NCBI GenBank assembly: GCA_937921525.1
Contig: CAKZUM010000323.1
Location: 1 to 6,040 of the forward strand
Reading direction: 5' to 3'
Source of the DNA: an uncultured Saprospiraceae bacterium
GTDB taxonomy: Bacteria; Bacteroidota; Bacteroidia; Chitinophagales; Saprospiraceae
DNA length: 6,040 bases
Below the pieces are notes generated by a model that worked only from the letters and a program-made list of their open reading frames with translations, had not been told where the DNA came from and searched no databases. Position numbers and translations under genes: made by a program. Positions 1-5,214 of this stretch are shown piece by piece. Position 1 is the stretch's first letter. Every line of letters starts with the position of its first letter.

Positions 1-59
1 TTGTGAACCGCTTGCGGATGGGTTGCTAAAGGAAAAATAACAAGTAGAAGAATGTACAT
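1..59 (-). CDS. Possible 5' end of a leftward gene (partial)
   Basis: An ATG on the minus strand at 59-57 opens a frame that stays open to the left edge (19 codons), beginning MYILLLVIFPLAT. The hydrophobic run resembles a signal peptide, although it lacks the usual early Lys/Arg. Two in-frame TAA codons lie directly before the ATG, so this would be the only start. A competing reading is the tail of a rightward gene in frame 2, ending ...DGLLKEK at a TAA at 38-40. The sequence is too short to decide between them, and either or both may be chance. If the leftward gene is real, the structured element at 78-248 would be its upstream region or leader. Confidence 0.2.
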   Translation of the reverse strand, partial: MYILLLVIFPLATHPQAVH

Positions 60-77
60 TTATTATTGAACCATTTC

Positions 78-248
78 TAAGTACTTTAAGGCGAACGAAA
101 AGTCGTTTTTATAATATGTATTATTGGAAGAAAGTTACAAACTTTCAAAATATTAGGTTGAGGTTACAAACTTCAACCATCGACCCAAACATTTTCCAAT
201 GAATTACATATTACGATTTTGACTTTTCGTTTGCCCTATTAAGTACTT
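78..248. repeat. Large imperfect inverted repeat with two inner hairpins (cloverleaf-like element)
   Basis: The left arm (79-129) and the right arm (194-248) are imperfect reverse complements over about 50 nt. Matching blocks are AAGTACTT at both ends, an ACGAAAAGTC block (95-104 against 222-231), a TAATATGTA block, and ATTGGAA (123-129 against 194-200). Between the arms sit two hairpins. One is at 130-146, with a 7-bp stem and loop ACA. The other is at 156-178, with a 10-bp stem containing one G-T pair and the same ACA loop. Both have the core GTTACAAAC. The ends carry the 9-bp sequence TAAGTACTT as a direct repeat (78-86, 240-248), though its AAGTACTT core is a palindrome. The fold suggests either a MITE/REP-like DNA element or a structured RNA. 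I do not recognise a named family. Confidence 0.6.
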
Positions 249-257
249 GCAAAATAA

Positions 258-293
258 AAAGAGAATACTTAGATACTTCTAAATATTCTCTTT
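258..293. terminator. Terminator-like hairpin, probably bidirectional
   Basis: A 16-bp stem with a single C-A mismatch (258-273 against 278-293) closes a 4-nt TACT loop. The stem reads AAAGAGAATA on the left and TATTCTCTTT on the right, so each strand ends in a short U run. G+C is low, as is usual for terminators in AT-rich Bacteroidota. It lies downstream of csbD for leftward transcripts and could also stop rightward ones. Confidence 0.5.
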
Positions 294-301
294 AAAGTTA
301 C

Positions 302-343
302 TTAAAAATGAACTGATACAGTAGCTGCAAAATACATTTTTAA
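302..343. repeat. Short inverted repeat with long loop
   Basis: TTAAAAATG at 302-310 is perfectly complementary to CATTTTTAA at 335-343, with a 24-nt loop. The stem is nearly all A-T. It sits in the non-coding stretch between csbD and the terminator-like hairpin at 258-293. No function is apparent, and in such AT-rich DNA a 9-bp match could be chance. Confidence 0.25.
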
Positions 344-391
344 ATAAACACTATATCGGAAATTGTTCCAAAAAAATTGTACAGAAGATCT

Positions 392-456
392 TTTGGCAGC
401 ACCGCCAAACCTACTACCAGTTATAAAGCGGTCGCTTTATACTATTTGATTGGTAG
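392..456 (-). terminator. Structured 3' region / terminator of csbD
   Basis: Just past the csbD stop, two hairpins stand out. A 9-bp perfect stem at 422-441 (ATAAAGCG / CGCTTTAT with a 2-nt loop) is enclosed by CTACCA (414-419) pairing with TGGTAG (451-456). A second hairpin at 392-409 pairs TTTGGC with GCCAAA around a 6-nt loop. On the minus strand a run of seven Ts (376-370) follows about 15 nt later. That is further from the stem than in a classical rho-independent terminator, so the role is inferred from position and fold. Confidence 0.45.
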
Positions 457-459
457 CCA

Positions 460-651
460 TTACAAGCTTTCAATCCAATCGGAAACTTCTTGTTTTGTCT
501 TACCAATTTTTTGTTGGATTCTACCAAGAAGTTCATCTTCTTGTCCTTCTTGGTATGTCAAATCATCATCGGTTAATTCCGCATATTCCTGCTTCATCTT
601 ACCTTTTAACTCATTCCAATTACCTTTAATACGATCCATTACGGCACTCAT
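460..651 (-). CDS. csbD: CsbD family stress-response protein (YjbJ-like)
   Basis: This is a small soluble cytoplasmic protein of 63 residues, typical for the family (about 60-70). It carries the CsbD signature: MDRIKGNWNELKGKMKQ near the N-terminus, then LTDDDL at residues 26-31, EGQEDELLGRIQQKIGKTK at 35-53, and a W near the end. It aligns in memory with E. coli YjbJ through GNW..KGK...W..LTDDD....EG..DQLVGKIQ. Family members are strongly induced in general stress or stationary phase (sigma-B in Bacillus, sigma-S in E. coli), but no biochemical activity is established. The start is set by the ATG at 651; a second Met at residue 5 is also possible. It is transcribed alone, with a hairpin terminator before and structured DNA after it. 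A longer rightward reading frame over the same DNA is a shadow. Confidence 0.94.
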   Translation of the reverse strand: MSAVMDRIKGNWNELKGKMKQEYAELTDDDLTYQEGQEDELLGRIQQKIGKTKQEVSDWIESL

Positions 652-667
652 AATTATTATTTTTATT

Positions 668-689
668 GGAAAGGATTATCTCCTTTTCC
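668..689 (-). promoter_or_regulatory. Hairpin in the csbD 5' untranslated region
   Basis: On the minus strand GGAAAAGGA pairs with TCCTTTCC around a 5-nt GATAA loop, giving an 8-bp stem with one bulged A. It ends about 16 nt before the csbD ATG. The only purine-rich Shine-Dalgarno-like sequence near the start, AAAGGAG, lies mostly in the 5' arm, but at about 25 nt it is too far from the ATG to be a normal ribosome site. A role in translation or mRNA stability is possible but unproven. Confidence 0.35.
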
Positions 690-714
690 TCGGTTAAGAA
701 ATTTTAATTCGACT

Positions 715-748
715 GCTATAAGAACTAATTGTTGTTAGAACTTATAGC
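715..748 (-). terminator. Hairpin between the lipoprotein gene and csbD
   Basis: GCTATAAG (715-722) pairs with CTTATAGC (741-748), and CTAA (725-728) with TTAG (735-738). The two stems are separated by a symmetric A-A internal mismatch and closed by a 6-nt TTGTTG loop. It begins 12 nt beyond the lipoprotein stop codon, which fits a terminator for that gene. There is no strong T run after it on the minus strand, so a processing or regulatory hairpin ahead of csbD is the alternative. Confidence 0.4.
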
Positions 749-759
749 TATCTAGTATA

Positions 760-1362
760 TTACTTCAATGAAAGTTTACTATTTTTCTTGTAGATGGTCG
801 TTCCATCTTCTATCCGATTCATTACATCGGATTTACTTTTCATATAGGTGTATTGATTGTTGAAATCACCTACTGGCCTTTCGCCAATGATATAATGTTT
901 CACGTCTAAGTCTGGGGCTTTTAGTACGATACGATCAGACACACGCATTCTCTCATCTCCTAAATCTTGCCCTGTTGACTTCAATTCAGAAATAACATTT
1001 AATCTTTTACCTGTAGCGATCACTTCGATAATTTCTAAGTCATGTGTTTCGCCAGTAACTTCTGCCTCACTCACTAGAATCAACTCCTCTTTTTCTCCAT
1101 ACTCTTGTGGCATATCCACATCAATAAAAGGAACGACTACTTCTTCTTCCTCCATGATGACTCTTACCTTGGGAACATTGACTGTCTTGGTCGTTGTACC
1201 CACGTTTACATCTGCCCATTTTACGTCCCACGCAGGAAGCTGACCTTCTTCAATACTAACATCTACGTCAGGCATTTCTGCTTCTCTTGTTTGGTCAATA
1301 TCACAGTTTGTTAGAAAAAAAATGGGGATTAATAATGCACTAAAAAAAATTATATTTTTCAT
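760..1362 (-). CDS. Putative acidic lipoprotein, unknown function
   Basis: This is a 200-residue protein with a lipoprotein signal peptide: Lys2, a hydrophobic stretch at 4-17, then lipobox LTNC with Cys20 as the lipidated residue. Acidic residues follow the Cys (CDIDQTREAE), which in Bacteroidota often marks export to the cell surface. Residues 30-85 are rich in valine, acid and proline and show a loose repeating pattern, with MPDVDV, ADVNV, TVNVPKVRV, EEEEVVVPFIDVDMP. This suggests short beta strands. The rest (about 86-200) is mixed alpha/beta with a charged C-terminus and no recognised motif. I cannot assign a function; an envelope-associated or surface protein is the most that can be inferred. 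The start ATG has an A-rich upstream (AACAAAAAAATATACA) normal for this phylum. About 150 bp separate it from the upstream DUF2383 gene, so it probably has its own promoter. Confidence 0.85.
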   Translation of the reverse strand: MKNIIFFSALLIPIFFLTNCDIDQTREAEMPDVDVSIEEGQLPAWDVKWADVNVGTTTKTVNVPKVRVIMEEEEVVVPFIDVDMPQEYGEKEELILVSEAEVTGETHDLEIIEVIATGKRLNVISELKSTGQDLGDERMRVSDRIVLKAPDLDVKHYIIGERPVGDFNNQYTYMKSKSDVMNRIEDGTTIYKKNSKLSLK

Positions 1363-1410
1363 TGTATATTTTTTTGTTAAAAAATTGAATAATTTGGCAT
1401 ATCTAGCACA

Positions 1411-1431
1411 GGCATTGATCTAGCCAATGCC
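1411..1431 (-). terminator. Hairpin between the DUF2383 and lipoprotein genes
   Basis: GGCATTG (1411-1417) and CAATGCC (1425-1431) form a perfect 7-bp stem with a 7-nt loop. This is the most G+C-rich structure in the 152-bp intergenic region. It lies about 84 nt after the DUF2383 stop, and no clean T run follows it on the minus strand. A related partial direct copy (GGCATATCTAGC) lies just beside it at 1396-1407. It could be a terminator, or an operator for the lipoprotein gene. Confidence 0.3.
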
Positions 1432-1514
1432 CATACTAAATATACTACAACCTTATTATTTGAAAATTCTTATTGGAAGGATAGCTAATGTTTATAGCTT
1501 TCTAATGGTCTATC

Positions 1515-1967
1515 TTAGTTGTCTACCACTTCTTCTAACGCTTCCACTCTTCTTATAGAATTGGCTACTTTATTACGTTGATCTGTAATTACATTTCTAA
1601 CATTAGAAGGTAGGGTATGCTCACTTAAAAATTCATCATATTCTGATAGGCAATACTCTTCACCTCTTTCACATTCTTCTAAAATAGATTCTTCCTTTTC
1701 AAAGGATAAAGCGGTTTTGAAATCAATCCAAACTCGGTGTGCATCTCCTGCTAAACTAGTACCTTTTTCGGGTGTACCACCTAAGCTTCTAATTAATTCT
1801 TTGATCTCATGACCAAACTCATAACGCTGATCAGCTCTAGTTCTAAAGAAAGCCTTTAACTGTAAACTTTCTGTATTTTCAAGGGCATTTTTGTACCCAG
1901 CTTCTGAATCATAATTTTTGGTCAACAAATCATTTAGACCTTCGATAATTTCTGAATTACTTGTCAT
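1515..1967 (-). CDS. PA2169 family four-helix-bundle protein (DUF2383)
   Basis: This 150-residue soluble, mostly helical protein has the usual length for the PA2169/DUF2383 family, which belongs to the ferritin-like superfamily. Recognisable blocks are the first helix with LNDLL (11-15) and GYKNALE (24-30), a second helix with LKAFFRTRADQR (37-48), the conserved LGGTPEKGTSLAGDAHRVW (62-80), and ILEECERGEE (95-104). A final amphipathic helix runs to the C-terminus. Family members are often found with stress genes and their molecular role is not established. I see acidic residues in the helices but cannot claim a di-iron site. The ATG at 1967 is preceded by TTAAAGAG, and the family homology begins within ten residues, supporting this start. 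A loose palindrome, TTAAA-ACGG-TTTAA, lies at 1998-2011 upstream. Confidence 0.92.
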   Translation of the reverse strand: MTSNSEIIEGLNDLLTKNYDSEAGYKNALENTESLQLKAFFRTRADQRYEFGHEIKELIRSLGGTPEKGTSLAGDAHRVWIDFKTALSFEKEESILEECERGEEYCLSEYDEFLSEHTLPSNVRNVITDQRNKVANSIRRVEALEEVVDN

Positions 1968-2049
1968 CTCTTTAATTTTTAGGTTGAAAAAAAAATCTTA
2001 AAACGGTTTAATACATGGGGAAATTAAATTAATTGGAATCGTATCTTGC

Positions 2050-2064
2050 GATAAATGTTTTATC
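2050..2064 (-). terminator. Weak AT-rich hairpin after the small membrane protein gene
   Basis: GATAAA (2050-2055) pairs with TTTATC (2059-2064) across a 3-nt loop, 4 nt past the stop codon of the small membrane protein gene. An outer GTATC (2041-2045) and GATAC (2072-2076) could extend the stem across the stop codon. Pairing is nearly all A-T and no T tract follows on the minus strand, so terminator activity is doubtful. Confidence 0.25.
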
Positions 2065-2068
2065 ATTT

Positions 2069-2272
2069 CTAGGATACAATTACTTCTTTTCTCTTCTCTG
2101 CAAAATAATAAATGATAGCTGTTAAAAAGCTAAAGAAAAAAGCAGCAACAGTCCAAATAATTTTATTCGTTTTTGTTAATCTATGGTTGTTAGTCCACAC
2201 CTCGTATGTCACCCATACGAAAGCAATTAGAGAAAACAGACCTCCTGCATAAAAAGCGGCTCCTGAATACAT
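2069..2272 (-). CDS. Small two-helix membrane protein, PLDc_N-like
   Basis: This is a 67-residue protein with two predicted transmembrane helices, roughly residues 4-25 (FYAGGLFSLIAFVWVTYEVW) and 36-56 (IIWTVAAFFFSFLTAIIYYF). A polar loop containing NNHRLTKTNK joins them, and the C-terminus is basic (AEKRKE). The pattern of first helix, K-x-x-W, then second helix ending in IYYF resembles the PLDc_N domain that precedes cardiolipin synthase catalytic domains. Here it stands alone with no phospholipase D HKD motif. I start it at the ATG at 2272 because an A-rich stretch (AAAACAAAAGAT) precedes it. The frame extends 17 codons further, but only to a TTG at 2323 with no ribosome-site support. Function is unknown; it could be a membrane-stress peptide. 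Confidence 0.8.
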   Translation of the reverse strand: MYSGAAFYAGGLFSLIAFVWVTYEVWTNNHRLTKTNKIIWTVAAFFFSFLTAIIYYFAEKRKEVIVS

Positions 2273-2512
2273 ATCTTTTGTTTTTTTGATTATGAATAAT
2301 ATTGGTCCTGAAAATGGACACAATTGTCATTTAGTAACAAGCCTAAATGAGTTGGATAATTCGTGAATATTAAATTATTATCCTTTCCACTAGAAAGTAT
2401 AAAGAAGTAGTTTGTTCAATTCAGATGTTAAAAAAAATATAGATGAACATCTAATCAATAAAACAGTTCTAGGATAGTTAGCCTATTTTCATAACCAGCT
2501 AATTATATAAGA
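2273..2512. promoter_or_regulatory. Divergent intergenic region with palindromes
   Basis: This 240-bp AT-rich stretch separates the leftward small membrane protein gene from the rightward AsmA-like operon, so it should hold promoters for both. Visible elements are an inverted repeat AGATGTT (2423-2429) / AACATCT (2446-2452), a compact palindrome AGATG-AA-CATCT (2441-2452) nested in its right half, and an alternative pairing of GTTCA (2414-2418) with TGAAC (2444-2448). ATTATCCTTTCCA at 2377-2389 resembles a sequence ahead of csbD. I could not place a convincing Bacteroidota promoter (TTG, about 19 nt, TAnnTTTG) on either strand. Confidence 0.5.
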
Positions 2513-3592
2513 ATGATGGATACAGTAAAGAAAAGATGGTTCAAAAAAAGATACCTATTCCTTACGATAGCTATTCTTGTTGCTATAAGAATAGCACTAC
2601 CTTATATCGTTGTTAATTATGTCAATCGTGTATTGTCGGATCTGGATGGGTACACTGGAAAAATTGAAGAAGTTGATCTGTTTTTATTCAGAGGTGCTTA
2701 CCGCATATATGAAATGCGTATTGACAAAAATGAGAGTGAAGTAAAAGAACCATTCCTGTTAATACCAGAAGCAGATTTATCCATAGAGTGGCCAGCTATT
2801 TTTAAAGGCGCAATCGTAGGTGAAGTGAAACTAAAAGAGCCTGTTCTGAATTTTGCTTTTGGGCCTACGGATGCTTATATACAAACTGGTCAAGAAGTAG
2901 ATTGGGTACAAATTGTACAGGACTTAATGCCTATTAGTATCAATACATTTGAAGTTGAAAACGCCACGGTAAGTCTAGCTAATATTACAACTCGACCTAC
3001 TATTGATGCAGCTTTCGATAATATAAATGGTACTATTTTAAATATTAGAAATGTGGAAAACAAAGAGGATCCACTCCCCTCTCCCATAAAACTAACAGGA
3101 AATACTAGTTACAGTGGAAATATCAACGTAACGGCAAAAGCTAATTTGATAAAAGAGTTTCCTGATATAAATTATGACCTGAGAGCAGAAGGATTAGATC
3201 TTACAAAATTCAATGCCATCTCTAAAGAAGTAGCTGGATTGACCATAGAAAAAGGTAGCCTAAATGTTTATAGTGAAATGCTCATTGACGATAATAAATT
3301 AAAAGGTTACGTCAAACCCTTAATGTATGATTTGCAGTTTTTTACTTGGAAAGAAAAAGACAGAAGTCTAGGAGAAGCAATAAAGGAATTATTTACGGAA
3401 GTCGCTCAAGAATTAGTAGAAAATAGGCGAACTAATGAAGAATTAACTGCTACTAAAATTCCACTTACAGGAAATATAGAAAATGTAAAATCGGGAGTTT
3501 GGGCTACCATTACTAACACTCTAGTCAATGCCTATGTGAGAACTTTTCAAAAAGTAATAGATGGCGATATTGACTGGAACGAAGAAATATAA
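2513..3592 (+). CDS. DUF748 / AsmA-like membrane-anchored protein
   Basis: This is a 359-residue protein. A basic N-terminus (KKRWFKKR, 6-13) precedes one transmembrane segment at about 14-34, so the remainder should lie in the periplasm. After it come features I recognise from DUF748: YVNRVLSDLDGYTGKIEEVDL, LFRGAYRI, a strand-rich block with IPEADLSIEW, then VKLKEPVLNF, QTGQEVDWVQ, and PISINTFEVENATV. A C-terminal part holds LKGYVKPLMYDL. DUF748 proteins belong to the AsmA/TamB-like group, whose members form long beta-grooves that shield lipids and are linked to phospholipid transport between membranes. That role is inferred by family here. Two adjacent ATGs (2513, 2516) could start it. It heads an operon, with the next gene beginning 2 nt after its stop. 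At 359 residues it is short compared with many proteobacterial DUF748 proteins. Confidence 0.88.
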   Translation: MMDTVKKRWFKKRYLFLTIAILVAIRIALPYIVVNYVNRVLSDLDGYTGKIEEVDLFLFRGAYRIYEMRIDKNESEVKEPFLLIPEADLSIEWPAIFKGAIVGEVKLKEPVLNFAFGPTDAYIQTGQEVDWVQIVQDLMPISINTFEVENATVSLANITTRPTIDAAFDNINGTILNIRNVENKEDPLPSPIKLTGNTSYSGNINVTAKANLIKEFPDINYDLRAEGLDLTKFNAISKEVAGLTIEKGSLNVYSEMLIDDNKLKGYVKPLMYDLQFFTWKEKDRSLGEAIKELFTEVAQELVENRRTNEELTATKIPLTGNIENVKSGVWATITNTLVNAYVRTFQKVIDGDIDWNEEI

Positions 3593-3594
3593 TT

Positions 3595-5202
3595 TTGATT
3601 AAAAATAGAACCTCTTTCCTAATTTCAAATAGTTCATTGAAAAACTTTTTTTTAGTATTGGTCTTTTTGGCAGCCTTCTTATTTATAGGTTCCATGTACA
3701 TAAAAAAAGAAATTCAGGAAAAAATAAAGTCGATACCTAATTTACAATGCGAAGAAATAGCACTCTCTTTTTGGAGTAACTCTATTGATTTAAATGGTCT
3801 CTCTATTCTAATTAACTTGGCATTGGAAAATAAAAAGAATCAAGAATCATTGGATATTCGATCTAGCAAAATAAGCCTACGACGTGTTTCTTATTGGAAA
3901 CTACTAATGCGAAAAGAGTTACAGCTAACATCCGTAATCGTACAAGATGTATCGGTAGCAACGATAAGTAAAAAAAAGGATAACCCCGAAGTTACCAAGA
4001 TTCCCCAAAAAGAACGGCTGTTAAATAAAATTTTAGTCAAGGAATTTATCGTGCAAAAAGGCAAACTGGATTTGCAATATAAAAATTTTAAAACTATTGA
4101 TTTAGATAACTTTACTAGCAACATTTCAAATTTCCAAATAGATTTAAAAAAGGATGTTTTAAATCTGAATTGGGATGCTATAACCTTTTCAGGAAAAGGA
4201 CTACAACTAGACAATGAAGAGAGTGACTGTAAATTACTAGCAGCCACTTTGGATTTAAAAAGGGATAGTACCTTAATGATCCATGACTTAAAATGGAAAC
4301 CGAAATTTTCTAAAGCGACCTATTTAGATAGACATCCCTATCGAAAAGCATTAGTAAATCTTAAAGTAGCAAAGCTTCAAGTAGCTGGACTGAATATAAA
4401 GGATGTTTTTTTAAATAAAAAAATACAACTAAGAGAGATCGAAACGGAAGGGGCTGATCTACATATTTACTCTGATAAAAATACTCCCCTATGCCCCGAT
4501 TGTATCAGAGTGTATCCTTATGAACGATTGCAAAATAGTAGTTGGCTGATAGATATAGATTCCTTCAAAATCAAGAATCTCAACTTAACACTACAGACGT
4601 TAGCAGAGGATAAAGAAAAAACAGGCCAGCTTGCTTGGAAGGAAGTATACGCAAGTATTTATAACATCACTAATAATCCGCTCAAAACCACGACACACCG
4701 AAATACGGTTGCAGATATTCAAGCTACTTTTCTAAAAGATAGTAAAATGGAAGTTCATTTAGAGTTTCCAAATTTTAAAAAAAATCAACCCTACCGATTT
4801 TGTGGTAATGTAGAAAAAGTAAAATTGAAACAAATCAACACATTCCTAGTCTTCGCCAAAAATTTAAGAATCAAACAAGGATACGTTAAAAGATTTTCTT
4901 TTGATGGAAGTGGAGATTTAACAAAAGCTAGTGGCAAGGTAAAATTACAATATGAAGATTTAGCCATTGAATTGATAAAGAAGGATAACACTCCCCGAAA
5001 GTTGTTGTCAAATATGGTGAATAAATTACTTACTAAAAGAGAATTATCCAAAGAAGGTGAACTATTACAAGAAGGAAAAATGTACTTTGAAAGAGAGAAA
5101 CAAAAATCCTTTTTTGCCAACTGGTGGTTCAGTTTGCAATCTGGTTTGAAATCAATAATTTTACCTGATCTAATTTTAAAAGAAGAATTAAAAACTAAAT
5201 AA
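3595..5202 (+). CDS. Large AsmA-like membrane-anchored protein
   Basis: This is a 535-residue protein with one N-terminal transmembrane segment (about residues 17-36, FFLVLVFLAAFLFIGSMYI) and a long beta-rich body with regularly spaced strands, as in AsmA/TamB-like proteins. A stretch at about 310-360 (SWLIDIDSFKIKNLNLTL, then a glycine, then VYASIYNITN) matches a pattern I know from AsmA-like hypothetical proteins of Bacteroidota. The C-terminus has an aromatic amphipathic end (FFANWWFSLQSGLKSI). Cys300 and Cys303 form a CPDC motif, unusual in a predicted periplasmic domain. The start is TTG at 3595, 2 nt after the preceding stop, implying translational coupling. The first downstream ATG (codon 35) would delete the membrane anchor, so it is unlikely. 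A role in envelope lipid traffic, perhaps with its upstream neighbour, is inferred. Confidence 0.83.
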   Translation: MIKNRTSFLISNSSLKNFFLVLVFLAAFLFIGSMYIKKEIQEKIKSIPNLQCEEIALSFWSNSIDLNGLSILINLALENKKNQESLDIRSSKISLRRVSYWKLLMRKELQLTSVIVQDVSVATISKKKDNPEVTKIPQKERLLNKILVKEFIVQKGKLDLQYKNFKTIDLDNFTSNISNFQIDLKKDVLNLNWDAITFSGKGLQLDNEESDCKLLAATLDLKRDSTLMIHDLKWKPKFSKATYLDRHPYRKALVNLKVAKLQVAGLNIKDVFLNKKIQLREIETEGADLHIYSDKNTPLCPDCIRVYPYERLQNSSWLIDIDSFKIKNLNLTLQTLAEDKEKTGQLAWKEVYASIYNITNNPLKTTTHRNTVADIQATFLKDSKMEVHLEFPNFKKNQPYRFCGNVEKVKLKQINTFLVFAKNLRIKQGYVKRFSFDGSGDLTKASGKVKLQYEDLAIELIKKDNTPRKLLSNMVNKLLTKRELSKEGELLQEGKMYFEREKQKSFFANWWFSLQSGLKSIILPDLILKEELKTK

Positions 5203-5214
5203 TACGTAACAAAC

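Noticed and set aside
78..248. Integron attC recombination site
   Set aside because: The size and fold are suggestive, but I find no RYYYAAC / GTTRRRY pair at the outer ends, no integrase, and no cassette arrangement.
82..303. Repeated TACTT pentamer (82, 244, 266, 274, 299)
   Set aside because: Spacing is irregular and the copies mostly fall in the stems already described; no array structure such as CRISPR or iterons.
377..697. Rightward 106-codon open frame over csbD
   Set aside because: It lies antisense to the clear CsbD gene, has no family resemblance, and its composition is that of a reverse-strand shadow.
1105..1314. Rightward 69-codon frame inside the lipoprotein gene
   Set aside because: It is antisense to a gene with a good lipoprotein signal; the Cys/His/Phe-rich translation is typical of a shadow.
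1363..1514. Bacteroidota promoter with TATATTTA as the -7 box upstream of the lipoprotein gene
   Set aside because: The -7 box is close to TAnnTTTG, but no TTG lies at the expected distance upstream, so I did not list it as a promoter.
1998..2011. Palindrome TTAAA-ACGG-TTTAA upstream of the DUF2383 gene
   Set aside because: Only 5-bp all-A/T arms, easily expected by chance in this base composition; mentioned only as context.
2273..2323. N-terminal extension of the small membrane protein to a TTG at 2323
   Set aside because: It adds 17 residues that do not fit the two-helix pattern and has no ribosome-site support, while the ATG at 2272 has an A-rich upstream.
3891..4247. Leftward 118-codon frame within the large AsmA-like gene
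   Set aside because: It is Ser/Phe/Leu-rich, antisense to a well supported gene, with no start signal. The same applies to frames at 2890-3087, 4791-5216, 5239-5562 and 5724-5906.
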